A stretch of 64,000 nt of DNA from Ligula intestinalis (taxonomy: Eukaryota > Platyhelminthes > Cestoda > Diphyllobothriidea > Diphyllobothriidae). A model generated the notes under the pieces. That model ran no database searches. It worked only from the letters and a program-made list of their open reading frames with translations, and was not told where the DNA came from. Each line of letters begins with the position of its first letter. The first letter of the stretch is position 1. This document shows, one piece after another, positions 1-11,000 of this stretch. The stretch spans positions 46,499,733 to 46,563,732 of the forward strand of contig JAYGXS010000003.1 of assembly GCA_036362985.1 (NCBI GenBank), written 5' to 3'. A program made the position numbers and the translations under genes.

Positions 1-672
1 TTTCAGTAACCCGACTTTCCTTTTCTTTCATGAAATTCCGCAAATATAAGCTCAAATTTCCATTAATGGCCATCAGTAGCCTGAACAACAAGAGTTTATG
101 TTAATGGATTTGATTCTATTTAGCTCACTAAAACAACTAAAAGTTACACTAATATAATATTCCTTTGATCACTTTCACCGCAATAAAATATTCATTTACA
201 CTCTTTAACCAAGGATTCAATGTTTTACCACAAACTCCGTAAGACAGTTGGGCGGAAGGAATAGATATTTAGGCGGCCCTACAACACAGTTTTATCAATT
301 ATACCATCAAGGCAGCCATTAAGAGCCAAAGGTTTATCGCAACCCCATAAAACTAAATGAGCGGAAAATAAGAAGCGCTAGTTCTAAGTAGAAACGCCAA
401 AACACGCTGGATCGTTCCTCTGCGCCTGACTTATGTACCTGTGAGGACATCTGTGTATTAATGGGTATTCTGAATTCGTTTTCATTGCAGAATATTTTGG
501 CAGGCCCAGTTACGGCAAAGAGAGCTTGTGCTTAGAAAACAACAATCATTAGGCCAAATCCTAGGTTAGAATTAAAAGACAGAGCGGCAGAATTAGGGGG
601 TTATTTTGCACAGCACCGTGTGTTCCTGTCTCAGCCAGCACTGGCCGCTGGCGAGGTCAGGGGTAGAATATT
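1..672. other. Intergenic/repeat DNA, no gene seen
   Basis: I see no coding exon here. A short stretch near 205-280 (with CCGTAAGAC and TTGGGCGG) resembles 7339-7410, so part of it is an old dispersed repeat. The remainder is AT-rich without recognisable structure. Confidence 0.4.
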
Positions 673-1232
673 CAGTAGTCGCCGGTTATTAAGCCCACGG
701 TTAATAGGCCCAGCCGCCTATTAAGCCCAAGTCAGCTTGGGATGGAATTTTATATAGTAAAATACACCGGCTAATAAGCCCAGTCGCCGGCTACAAGGCC
801 CAGTTTGCCAACAGGATCGAGTGATATTCTCATCTTTCTGCGTGCGCAACTGGTTACATAATTTTGGCCAGTCTTATGCAAAACAAGATGCGGTCTACAG
901 GCATCAGACTTCGACGATTTCTGGTGCCTGGGGAAGGACATAAAAGAGCACTTGCGAGTAAAGGTTCCTCCAAAACAACTGACACTAGACCGCCTTTTTT
1001 AAACGTATCGCAAATAATTTTTTTTGGTTTTTGTTCTTGCGTAAAATACAGACCAACAGCATTCTTTTCTTGCACATAACCAAGCTCTACACATAATACA
1101 GTACGTATGTACTGTATAGTGCCTATACTGCATTTGCTAATCAAGAAATAGGACTCTCCGCTTAGTACGCCCGCCGCTCATTAAGCCCAATTTGGTCTGG
1201 GCCCGAGGTGAGCTTAATAGCCAGCGACAACT
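673..1232. mobile_element. Terminal-inverted-repeat DNA element (MITE-like), copy 1
   Basis: The left end reads CAGTAGTCGCCGGTTATTAA and the right end is its imperfect reverse complement (AATAGCCAGCGACAACT). Inside the left part the subterminal motif GGCTAATAAGCCCAG recurs several times. A second copy at 57290-57888 has the same ends, the same subterminal motifs and a similar right half containing CATAACCAAGCTCTACACAT. No transposase is encoded, so this is a non-autonomous element. A possible 5-bp target duplication (ATATT at 668-672 and 1233-1237) fits copy 1, but copy 2 shows none, so the superfamily stays open. The open frames inside it look like by-products of the repeat. Confidence 0.75.
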
Positions 1233-2304
1233 ATATTGCGTTCAGTCTTGCCTAAGAGGGAGTGAGATGGGGGGGGGGGGAAGCAGCTGCTACTTGCGGA
1301 GCAAGTTCAATCTCGTGTGTAGTGGTCCATGCTGCATCGGCTAAGGTGCAGTGTGCGCTTGATCAGTCACGACTATTGGAATGCACGTGGGTTTGCGCAT
1401 GGAAGCTGGTAAAGTGCCTGCAGGTCAACGAGTCGGAACACACTCGCGCGAGGCAGTGGGAGTTGAACAAAGACGCCGGTCCTATTGGCTGTGAGCCCAA
1501 ATGTCTTTGATCGCTTTACGGGATCCACTCTCAGACCTATGCCACCTCTGCCAAAGATAACATCAAATCCCTTTGAGGGGTTTTGGTTCGCCCACCAACG
1601 AGTCGTAATAACAGGACTTGTGGAAATAGTTAAGTAAAAACAGTGCGGGCTTCTGTGGTACAGTGTTCAGGATGCGTTTTGACCCTAAAAACGGGATTAA
1701 AGTATGCATAATATGATGACATTTTACATACTGCTATTTTGGAATCAACTTTTTCTTGGAAAAGGCGGATGCCCACTCTCCAAACCAGCAGACTTTACTA
1801 CTATGTCAATATACTATTAACAGAAACTAAAGACAAACCAGGACTTGCCCCAGAAAGTCTGGCAAAACGGAAAAACTACCATCTGCCTGGAGTTAAAGTG
1901 TCTACAGAAAAGAAGAAGAAGACGACTCGATCGCTGGGACCGAGGCGTCTTCTTCTCAATTACTTCCTGGGACTCGCATGTTCGCTTGTATTTTCTACAG
2001 AAAATTCACAAACAAGCTTGACCCTCCTCACTCATCCAGATTGCACCGCAACAAATGGAGTTTTCAATGAAAACTAATCTGGTTAAGAATGCTCCTACAT
2101 ACACAACACAAAAAGCAGGTGCGTTTGGAGTTTTTGTGTGCTTAAGGGTGTTAGTGTATGTAATGACTGGACAGACATAATAGAAGTACTAGACTAAATT
2201 TGACTACGGTAGACTACATTATACAAAATAAAACACAATTCGTCCCTTATTAGGGGGCGTTTGGCAGAGTTGAATAATTAAATTGACAAAATTTTGAAAA
2301 ATTC
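1233..2304. other. Intergenic DNA, no gene seen
   Basis: No exon or RNA gene is recognised. It contains a short G tract near 1269-1278 and the Penelope-end fragment listed separately at 1905-1945. The open frames at 1262-1510 and 1739-2077 show no recognisable motif. Confidence 0.4.
1905..1945 (-). mobile_element. 3'-terminal scrap of a Penelope-like element
   Basis: The stretch GAAGACGACTCGATCGCTGG next to a GAA microsatellite is shared with 42385-42412. There it continues into a longer Penelope-type terminus. On the minus strand the end reads CAGCGATCG...(TTC)n, as do the ends near 54690 and 62926. Only the terminal tens of bases are left here. Confidence 0.5.
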
Positions 2305-2393
2305 GGCGGTCTCTGTGAGATCCGAACCCAGGCCAGCAAAGGCGGGGTTGAGTACAGCCAAAGTTCTAGCCAAGCGAGCTGCCAAGGCTCCAC
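2305..2393 (-). repeat. tRNA-derived SINE head or tRNA pseudogene
   Basis: On the minus strand an A-box-like sequence (TTGGCAGCTCGCTTGGCTAG) is followed about 50 nt later by a B-box-like GGTTCGGATCT. This is the layout of a Pol III internal promoter. The arms do not fold into a full cloverleaf and the anticodon region is too long. I therefore call it a tRNA-related retroposon rather than a working tRNA gene. Confidence 0.5.
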
Positions 2394-2420
2394 TCGTCTA
2401 ATTTAAACTAGTGTAAAAAG

Positions 2421-2870
2421 TGTTAGGACGGCACAGCACGCGAGTTATCACACGGGCCGGCCTGAGGGCAAGTCAACAAATGGAAGCAGACCAGGACAAG
2501 AATTCAACCTTCAAAGGGCTGAGACGCGAGGACGCAAGGGCAGCCGCCGGCCGGGTTCTGAGGTCACGCCAGGCAAGGAGTCATGCGCACGCGTGAAACA
2601 CCACCAGGCTGTCACACTGAGGTCTCCGCAGGATGACTGTCTGCACGGGCCACTCGTGGAGGGCCTATAGGGAACAAAGGCTGCCGGTCCTTAAATACAC
2701 TGCCACCGCTGGAAGCGGCACTCTGCTGCTGGTGACACGAGGCCGAGACGCGCTACCGACGACAGAAGACTAGCTGTTAGCGGACACACAGAAGACAACG
2801 CTGATGTATAAGCAGAATTAGTGATAGTAAAGTACTATCTGCTATCCTGTCATGCCTTCTCTTCCTAACA
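2421..2870 (+). mobile_element. Gypsy-type LTR, copy 1
   Basis: The 450-bp unit starts TGTTAGG and ends CCTAACA, the usual TG...CA short inverted termini of an LTR. A diverged copy lies inverted at 21030-21521, sharing GGACGCAAGG, TTCTGAGGTCACGC and CGGACACACAGAAGA, and the last 66 bp recur at 4572-4637. Just after each copy comes a similar leader (AACTGGGGG...ATAACCAGTG), expected to carry the primer-binding site. No intact partner LTR is seen, so this is a 5' LTR with leader left by a decayed element. Confidence 0.7.
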
Positions 2871-4340
2871 GGAACTGGGGGCATAACCAGTGTTATCACA
2901 GGAACACGCAGGGTTATAACAGTTATCGTCGTCGACGCCGTGGAAGTTGGGACGGGAGTCGCAATAATGGCGTTTGTGGTTGCACTGGGTCCGGAAATGT
3001 CTGATGAGGCCAGCTGCCATACAGAATTTTTGCTGACAGCGTCGGCAATCTGGAAGGAGTTAGCTAAGCGCATTGTGGAATAGAGACGCTGTTGACTCGC
3101 AAGCCGTCCTTTGGATTTTGGCATTTGCTAACCAGTTTGTTTCGTAGCTACTCATACCAGTTTCCCCAGTTCTTCTCCAGTCAAACCTATCGCACCCTCC
3201 TCAACTGTCCATTTACCATATAGATCTATTAGACCACATGAAAACCTACACAAGAATACCGCCGGCTATGTCACAATATCGTGCTCTCCTAACCAGCACC
3301 GACTTCATACACGACCATCTCCACTATCACACAACACGTGTTTGCAAAGGGTACTTCTTAATTTAATACGGAAGTATGAACCCCGGCTCCCTTTCCAAGT
3401 GGTTCCTCTGCTACAGGTATGATTTAAGCCTGAGACAATCACAGTACGAAATCCGCCGTTGCTTGAAAGTTACCAACTGAAAATTTCAGTCAGTACAGTG
3501 TTTTTTGCGTGGAGTGGCCAATTGGTGGACGGAGAATCAGACCACGATGTCTCTTTTTTAGCGAGACCATGGGAGCCTAAGCCGTGGGTGGGCTCAGAAC
3601 ACTAAAATAAGGGCATCCAGTTTCGTATAGGAAGAAGAGGGGTAAGACCAGTAGTTGTTTATTGTGTACAGGAAGTCAATAGTGGTCTGAAGCCCCGACG
3701 CGTGGAAGAGAGTTACATCGACGGGTCAGCCCATTTACCCCACTCCAATATTTCGATTGTCGAGTTTGAGGATATCCATAGTATGCCCAACCACAGGGTG
3801 GTGCAGGAACGGCGACTTGCGCTGGATTTTAGTGTTAGTATATTGGCGCTGCATCTGCTTCACTCGCTCCCCACTCCCCACCTGTGCCCCGTGTCAAGAC
3901 AAAGCCAAGAATATCGGAGAGGGCGCAGGTCTGTGGCAATCTGAATCCGGTAGTGCTGCGCGTATTCACCCCCTGCTCATCTGCCAAACCTTTGTCTAGT
4001 CGCGCTTCCAGCACTGACTCATCCTCTTACCTCTGCGCGCTCTTGCACTTTTGCGCCCCCACTTTGACCGCGCGTACGCTGAAGCTAATCGATTCCTCGC
4101 GAACTCTGACGCCAATACCTGCACCCTTTCCTGATTGACCGATGACTAGATAAGGTTTCACTAAACCCGCGGACATAGACACTTTTACACCTACTCAGCT
4201 GGACTTGCCGACAATTATTACGGTTGTGCTCTTTCCTTCAATATTATCCCTTTTAATACTTTTGCGTGTTACGTCCTTACTATTTTGGGATAATACTCAC
4301 TAGGAGCTTCGTTAGTTAGTCCGGACGTCAAAATCCGACA
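2871..4340. other. Decayed LTR-retrotransposon leader and unknown DNA
   Basis: The first about 100 bp are the internal leader of the LTR at 2421-2870. DNA ending at 4340 should be the LTR of a different Gypsy element, because a primer-binding-site-like sequence begins at 4342; its left edge cannot be set from one copy. Frames at 2777-3124, 3702-3944 and 3884-4138 show no domain that I recognise. Confidence 0.4.
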
Positions 4341-4341
4341 T

Positions 4342-4358
4342 TGGCGACACCGACTTAA
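4342..4358 (+). promoter_or_regulatory. Primer-binding site of a CsRn1/Kabuki-like Gypsy element
   Basis: TGGCGACACCGACTTAA starts with the TGG expected to pair with a tRNA CCA end and lies 44 bp before the gag start. It resembles the TGGTGACCCCGACGTGA site that I associate with CsRn1-type elements (tRNA-Trp primer). The tRNA identity is recalled knowledge and not tested here. Confidence 0.5.
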
Positions 4359-4385
4359 AAACACTTTGGATTCCTTCGTCTTATT

Positions 4386-4571
4386 ATGCCCGGTTCTTCT
4401 CAACAATCTGATGAGAACGCTCCCTCTCTTAAGGCCGTTCACTTCACTCTCCCTGCGTTCTGGGAGAATGCACCAGAACTTTACTTTATCCGCATAGAAG
4501 CTGCCTTTTATTCCGAAAATATTACAAAGGAGCTGGATAAATACCACAAACTCGTGGAAGTTCTTCCGCCT
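4386..4571 (+). pseudogene. gag: Gag N-terminal fragment of a CsRn1-like Gypsy retrotransposon
   Basis: About 60 residues from an ATG match the start of flatworm Gypsy gag proteins. They include a VHFTLPAFWENAPELYF block followed by IEAAFYSENIT and YHKLVEVLPP, the usual LP.FW....WF..vEAqF...nIt...K pattern. In the element this protein would form the capsid shell around the RNA. At about residue 62 the frame runs straight into an LTR 3' end (4572-4637), so the rest of gag, and all of pol, is missing. The ORF continues formally to 4769, but residues past 62 are LTR and leader sequence. The primer-binding site at 4342 supports this start. Confidence 0.65.
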
Positions 4572-4637
4572 AGTACAAGCAGAACTAGTGACAGTAAACT
4601 AGTATCTGCCTTCCTGTTTTGTCTTCCTTTCCTAACA
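4572..4637 (+). mobile_element. LTR 3'-end fragment fused to gag, with leader
   Basis: These 66 bp align with the last part of the LTR at 2421-2870 (AGCAGAA.TAGTGA.AGTAAA, then CCTAACA). They are followed by the same leader (AACTGGGGGATAAACCAGTG). The junction with gag marks a rearrangement or nested insertion. Confidence 0.6.
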
Positions 4638-5269
4638 CGCAACTGGGGGATAAACCAGTGTCGACGCTGGCACATCCAAGGTAATAACAAAAGGTTAATG
4701 GTATGCGTTCAAACTTTAGATCATAAATCTGTGGGACACAAAAACCAAACGTACAAAGTGACAACGTAAGTCGGCTAAAAAACTGGGAGGCGCGATATCA
4801 TCTAGAGAAACTTTACATGAAAGCAGTGGCCAAATAAACTGGAGGTATTTGAACACAATTATTCGAAAATTTGGGAGTCTTGACTTGAAAGCCTCGCGAC
4901 CAACGAAAGTCCATACCTACCCAGTGGCAGGGATAGTCTGCTTTATACGGTTTCTAGGACCTTTCATATGCATGATTATTGCAGCCAATATTTTTTATGA
5001 AATACAGCCAAGGAAAATACGCTTACTTCTGGAACACCAAGACGTCTCAGGACGTTAATTTTCAGTTTTATTAAGAGAAATGGATAGAGCCTTCTTGTGA
5101 GGTCGCTTTTATCTGTGATTAATAGTAAAAAAAAACACTTTCACATTTTCAATCGGTCGAAATTCCACGTATCTAATCCTTCCCTTGATATTGTTAACCA
5201 ATAGGACTTGTTGTTGGTCAATTTTATTCCTTCCACACGCTTTTCACTTGCATAAGGTTGCTGGATCAG
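4638..5269. other. No gene seen; retroelement leader then AT-rich DNA
   Basis: After about 60 bp of retroelement leader I see nothing recognisable. The next feature is the truncated RTE-type LINE. Confidence 0.4.
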
Positions 5270-7240
5270 CGGAAGAACTCTGCAGCTGTCGGCCGAGATG
5301 ACTCGAGCCAGGTCCCGCAACGATCCCTCCTTCCGCCAACTTCGAAAGCTGACAGCAAAGTCGGCTAGAGATGGCCGGCCGAAGTATTGGTCCGAAAGGG
5401 CGACTTCGATGGAGCAGGCCTCAAATGTTGGTGACACTCGAAAATTGCACCAAATCATCCGCCAAGTTAGTGGTAAGCCCCCAACACTCTGACTCTGTTC
5501 GCGATGTGAATGGAGGTTTTATTGCTAACAACTCGGCCAAGATCGATCGCTGGCGCGAACACTAAGAGCACTTCCTCAACTTTCATGAACAACCCATCAC
5601 ACCCTCCCTTTCATCCACAGCAGAGTTTCAACCCTCTCCTGTCTACGCAGTGTCCTGTGACCTCTCTTCCGAAGACGAAGTTACCGATGTAATGCAGAGG
5701 CTACACAACAACAAAGCGTGCGAATAGGACGGTAAATCAGCGAAAATCTACAAGTACTGTGTCAACACCCTGGCTTATCGGCTTCATGAAGTGATTGTAC
5801 AGGCGTGGCAAGAAGATGCCGTTCCCGATGACTGAGGCTCAGGCATCCTTGTATCTGTCCACAAGAAGGGAGATAAGACAAGATGCAAGAACTACCGCGG
5901 CATAAGTCTTATCGATGTTGCTGCAAAGATGTTCGCTATTGTTCTTCTCAGGCGCTTCCAGTCTGTACGTGACTCCAGGACACGACCCAACCAAGCCGGA
6001 TTCCGCGCTGGGCGTGGATGTGCTGATCAGATATTTGCTCTGAGGCACATTCTAGAATTCCGCAATAGTTACCAGCAACCGACGGCCGTTTGCTTTGTCG
6101 ACTTCGCCGCCGCGTTCGATTCCATCCATCGTGAGTCCCTGTGGCGAATACTGGAACTGGATGGAGTGCCGACCAAACTCATTACCATGAGTAAGGCCTA
6201 CTATCGGTCTACCACCGCACGAGTCCTGGTCCACAACAATCTCTCTCAATTGTTCGATATCCGGTCTGGTGTCCGTCAGGGCTGCGTCCTTTCGCCCATT
6301 CTTTTGAACTACGTCATTGACTGGATACTCGGCAAGGCTCTACATGAAGAGGGAAGTATTGAACTTGCATCCGGACGCCAGCTAACTGATCTTGACTACG
6401 CCGATGATATTGCGCTGTTAGCCTCAAACTTTGATGGTCTACAGTCAGTAGTGTCGCGGTTAAATGAGATCGCTATGTCTGTAAGCATGTCCATAAATTC
6501 CGGAAAGATGAAGTTGTTTTCGAGCTGCATCCCTGACCAGGAAAAGGCACCCCTGGAGATTAATGGCCATCAACTTGAAGAAGTAGACAGCTTTAAATAC
6601 CTCGGGGCGAGGCTGCTACCGAATGGGCAGAGCAAGGACGACATTGTCTCCCGTATCGATGCTGCTCGCTGGGTTTTCTCAATCCTTCGAAAGCGCCTGT
6701 GGATCCGACGTGACATCTCCATCACCACGAAGATTCGTGTATACCGTGCATCCATCCGGTCAGTCCTCCTCTATGGATGTGAATGCTGGGCTGTGCGCGC
6801 TGAAGATGAGCGAAGACTGGAGGTCTTTGACCACCGGTGCCTGAGGACGATCCTGCGAGTTAAGTATTGCGACTTCATCTCAAATGAGACAGTTTGCATC
6901 CGCTGCGATCGTATCACGAGGATATCTCAAGCCATTCAAGAAAGGCGACTGAGGTGGTTTGGACACGTTCTCCGTCGTCCGCCCCACAAGCTTACCTATG
7001 CTGCCCTCGACCTGGCACCGCAGCCCACCTGGAAACGTCGAAGAGTAGGGCTAGACACCGTCCGTCAAGACATGGAAGTAGTTCTTGGACCTTCTATCTT
7101 CGGCCTCCGTCGCTCGAGAAGGGACTGGGTGGAGCTTTCGAGATCGGCTGCCGCCAATCGCCACGCATGGAGAGGTATCGTTCGTGACATCATTGAGGCC
7201 GGCTAGATCAGGCATGATCACCGCCGTAACAAGTACAAGT
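5270..7240 (+). mobile_element. 5'-truncated RTE-type LINE retrotransposon
   Basis: The element keeps only the reverse-transcriptase half; the endonuclease is missing, as is usual for 5'-truncated LINEs. From 5298 to about 5928 the frame is broken: pieces such as SMEQASNVGDTRKLHQIIRQ and NYRGISLIDVAAKMF are readable, with stops (for example TAG near 5725 and TGA near 5832) and frame changes. From 5929 it is open to 7206. The short 3' end after the stop has no clear poly(A). It lies downstream of exon 3 of the minus-strand oxidoreductase gene, so it probably sits in a later intron of that gene. Confidence 0.85.
5929..7206 (+). CDS. Reverse transcriptase of RTE-type LINE (C-terminal 425 codons)
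   Basis: This is the catalytic and C-terminal part of a LINE ORF2 protein, which copies its own RNA at a nicked genomic site. Visible motifs are PNQAGFRAGRGCADQIF, motif A VCFVDFAAAFDSIHRESLWR, motif B GVRQGCVLSPILLN, motif C LDYADDIALL with the catalytic DD, and KYLGARLLPNG. The C-terminal region has LLYGCECWAV, FDHRCLRTILRVKYCDF and RRLRWFGHVLRRPP, typical of RTE ORF2. The ATG at 5929 is internal; the true start of the ORF lay far upstream and the frame is closed by a TGA near 5832. The catalytic residues look intact, but the missing N-terminus makes the copy dead on its own. Confidence 0.85.
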   Translation: MFAIVLLRRFQSVRDSRTRPNQAGFRAGRGCADQIFALRHILEFRNSYQQPTAVCFVDFAAAFDSIHRESLWRILELDGVPTKLITMSKAYYRSTTARVLVHNNLSQLFDIRSGVRQGCVLSPILLNYVIDWILGKALHEEGSIELASGRQLTDLDYADDIALLASNFDGLQSVVSRLNEIAMSVSMSINSGKMKLFSSCIPDQEKAPLEINGHQLEEVDSFKYLGARLLPNGQSKDDIVSRIDAARWVFSILRKRLWIRRDISITTKIRVYRASIRSVLLYGCECWAVRAEDERRLEVFDHRCLRTILRVKYCDFISNETVCIRCDRITRISQAIQERRLRWFGHVLRRPPHKLTYAALDLAPQPTWKRRRVGLDTVRQDMEVVLGPSIFGLRRSRRDWVELSRSAAANRHAWRGIVRDIIEAG

Positions 7241-7630
7241 TTTCACTTACATTTTTAGTTCAGTAAAACACTTGCCAGACGCTTTAGTTTAATTTTATGC
7301 ATTTAGCTAGTATTAACCACACACACACACAATTAGGCATTAAACCGTTAACCACAATTTCCGTAAGACTCTTGGGCGGGGGGACCTTTGCCATTAAGCG
7401 GTCTCATAAGAAAGCCTTAACAAGAAATAAAAGCGAACGCCTTTTAAGTCCCCAATGGTTACAAAGTGACTAAGAAAAGCATCGATACAGAAGGAGAATT
7501 CGAAAAAGAGGTTGTTTACATAATTTCTGGCGAAAAGCGAGCAGCCACCTGCTGGTCGAAAAGAGTAAGCATAAAGCACTATTCACTTATTTGTGGTAGT
7601 ATAAGTACGCATAACTAGTTTGCATTTCGC
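7241..7630. other. Intergenic/intronic DNA with short repeats
   Basis: A short AC dinucleotide run lies at about 7318-7331. It is followed by a piece (7339-7410) resembling 205-280. No coding signal is recognised. Confidence 0.4.
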
Positions 7631-7800
7631 GTGTAGCTGGGACGTGAGTAACTTGATGCGGATCCAGTTTGGTCTTGAATGAATTCACACACAGGTGGAG
7701 AGACAACATCTTCAGGCAGAGCGTTCCACGCTGCTATTATTTTTTACTGAAAAAAATTGCGTCTGGACGTATTTATAGGGGATTGCCGCGCAAAGTGGGC
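7631..7800 (-). mobile_element. 3'-end fragment of a LINE ORF2
   Basis: The minus strand reads AWNALPEDVVSPPV and, one frame away, VNSFKTKLDPHQV. This is the WN.LP..vv....v..FK..Ld pattern found at the C-terminus of CR1/Jockey-like ORF2 proteins. A frameshift separates the two halves. Confidence 0.5.
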
Positions 7801-7978
7801 GTGTTACTGTGAGCTGAAAATTATCGAGTCCGAATCAACCTTCCCCTTGCATATTTGGCAAAGCCTGCTGGTTAGGGAACAAGAATTTCCATACGCTACT
7901 CGTGTTTATCAACCTCAAAAAATTACCAAAAATAGAAATCTAAGGCAGTTCCATGACAAAACAAGGGGCATTTCTTAC

Positions 7979-8087
7979 CGATTGAAGGAGCAATGAAGAG
8001 GCAGGCCCTTTTCTTTGGCCAGTCGAAATAGCTCCTCCGTTTCAGTAACATTTAGGCTGATAGGCTTTTCGCAGAAAACGGCTTTGC
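7979..8087 (-). CDS. Oxidoreductase exon 3
   Basis: The acceptor is TTCTGTTGCAG and the donor GTAAGA. The 109 nt read KAVFCEKPISLN, LFRLAKEKG, LHCSFN and then two bases of the next codon. It carries the EKP motif. The next exon is not found in the window. Confidence 0.8.
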
Positions 8088-11000
8088 CTGCAACAGAACA
8101 GGCGCTTGTTTAAGGTTTGGCCTCTACTCGCAAAACAACCAACTAAACTGAAACCGCGGAACAAAGGGATATTACTGACGGCTGAAATCAGGACTAGCCG
8201 ACTTATTTCCTTCAACGAAGACCACAACTACCCCGTGGAGAATAAGAAGTGATGAAGTGTGCATAAACAGGGAACACTGGAGTGCCGATACCATACCCTC
8301 CATTCCCATCCGCAATAGTCCAATGGACGGGCTGACACCGTGTAGAGCCCATGTTGCTACTACAGCGTGATTAATACCCTAGTAGGTGCTGGTTGGAAAT
8401 CAAAACGAGATTTTAAGTATGCGTCTACATTGCGAAAATTAAATCCTTATTAGATAACTAAGGAACTAGCATTTAACCCTTTAATAGCACGTAGGATTCA
8501 TATAAAGTTGTCTTCAACTCTTTTCAAAACACGCCAGCAGTGTTCATCCAGTACCCCTGACGTAAATTCTGGGGAAAACCGCGATTTTTCTACGGAATTT
8601 CGAACCTCGTTGTTCAACCAAGTCCTCTCGATTTGGTGGGTGTGCGCAACCGCATTCCGATCTACTTATTTTTCCTGGTGATTGACGATTTTGCGATAGT
8701 AGTCAGCTTGATAAAGAGGCCATTTCGAAGGAGGTATTGTGACGCCGCTTCTTCAATGGGCTCCACTTCAGTATAAAACTCTCGCAACAATATATTGAAG
8801 ACACTAGCGTCACTAGTAAGTTCAAAGATGGGCTTGTGTGTAGTCGAGCCTAACCGAGGCCTCCAGGACATCCACACCAAAGGCCAGACGCGACAGGGAC
8901 TCACGTCTGTTACGTGACTCAACTGTCTGAAGTTTACTCTCTAGACACTCCCATGCCGGATGGCGGGAAAATTTTCGTCAAATGACTCATCGACATTTCG
9001 GCAGCAAGGGAGACGAGACCAGGCATAGCCTGGTATTTTGCGCCCTTGTCTGGTTTTATGTACTAGACGACAACACTGGGGTTGACCCGAAGCGAAAACA
9101 AAAATGAAACTAGGAATCACGTTAAAGTAGCGCTGAGTCCACTTTTATGCGCGCCTGCCTCCTGCTCCAAACCAACCATACTGAGAATTTCGATGAAGAA
9201 GAATTAAGAGGGAAGTTGTTGTCTGGCTTTCAGTCGCAAGGACTGACTTATTCCACCAACTGACCGGTTTTAAAGTTACCATTTTCAACGCACCGTAAAA
9301 ATTATTCCTGAACGGAGCTAAAGGACTGGAATTTAGCTCGGACGTAGTGTTTGACGTCGCCTAGAGCTGTCAAGCATCTAGTCTCCGAATAGGATTAAAT
9401 CAACGGCGTCGATAGGTTTCTGGGGTCGATTAAAACTACCCGAACAGGTTGGGTGACAGAACCTAGTGACTGAAGTCAAGCGTGCGTACATGTCCACTTG
9501 CTTTTGTGCCATCCGTTAATAAGGACATTCCGTGTGATAAAAAAGAAAGTCATTGTGCAAAAAGTTAGACATTCAAGCTATTTTGCTGGAATAGATAGAT
9601 TACAGTATAGAAGACGAGAAAACCCTATCTGAGAGCAGTTGTTGATTTGTCCGACGTTTAAAACTCTCACGCGAGCCCATTGTCAATGTATAGTTCGCTG
9701 CATATTTGGCCCAGCGCTGCCGGGAATGACTTTGAGCTCTGCCATTGTTCGCGCAACGCAAGATAGGCATCCAGACGATCGATATGCCTGTTAATGGAAT
9801 CCACACGTGAGTTTCATGCTTCCTATAGCAAGCGTAAAGTTCGGGCGTCCAATTGGTCTCACGCATTCGAAGACGAAGCTGTGACCTGGCGAGAGTGCGT
9901 GGGCGACTACCGAGGATAGCTTATCCGCCCTCCGCACGGCAAGTTCGCGCCCGCGCAGTTCTTAATGGACACTAAGTCCTCAATCGTACTGTTCTACGTA
10001 TCGAAAGACTAACTCCTCACGAATAGAGGCAATTGAAGCCTGGGCCTCGGATGACAACTCAGTCAACCGGTGCACTGAGTTGGCGCCTGCCTACATCACT
10101 CTCCGCAGGCATCTACGCACGACGGAAACTGGTGATTAATGAGCCTCCCTCCCCCTCTCCCCTCCTTCTTATCTACCCCTCGCGTATTCTTTACCCCCCC
10201 CCCACCCTTCTCTTCGTCCTCCCTGCCCCCTTCCCCTAAAACAGTTGATTGGTTCCTACCTCCTATAACTGATGCTCGGTTATCGTGGACGGTTTATCTC
10301 TGACGATGGATTCCCACAAGTGCCCGAAAGCTCAGATGAACGCAACCACTTCTTCTTCTAGACTAACTTCTCTAAGAATACTCGCAAGGCATGTTTTTCA
10401 CTGCAGTTCCAAGTTGAAAACTTGAGTTGGAGCTTACGGCGAGCTGCTTCATCTTTTCAGTATGGCGAAGTAACAATCATAGTCTTATCAGACCACGGGA
10501 CAGGCAATAACTTATCGAATGGCCAAAGTATTGGGTAACGAACCTTGGGCGATAATACGAGAAATTTTATTTTTGCAGAATCACCCTAATATGCGGATTT
10601 TACTAGGAGTTTCAGCGACTAGTTGAGGTTCTACATATCGCCTAAGTTCTGAAAAAAGTTAATTCAACCTGACTAATAGTTCGTAGCATATAAATAAAGA
10701 TCAAAATAAATATGATGCGAATGCATTCTCTCTTTGCATTTGTTACTCAAATTCGACTAGGAGTAGTCACTTATAAGCCCTACGAAAAATTTTTGCCGTG
10801 TATGAACTTCACCAACTTGTTGACATTCCTTCCTAAGGGTTCAATACGGCACACAAAATATCTACATTTACATTACTAGGTAGGATATTAAATCAGAATA
10901 TGTATATGAAATCCTGTAAACTAAGGAGGTCCTTTAAAATGCATAACTGCTAATTTTATACAGTGATTTCAATTGAAGCTGGAAAGGTGATCAAAGGGAG

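Noticed and set aside
854..1144. Minus-strand frame similar to one at 57469-57801 (both begin MISK..IG.I.YIRT.LC)
   Set aside because: Both lie in the non-autonomous TIR element; the similarity follows from DNA identity, and the frames diverge and shift after about 35 codons.
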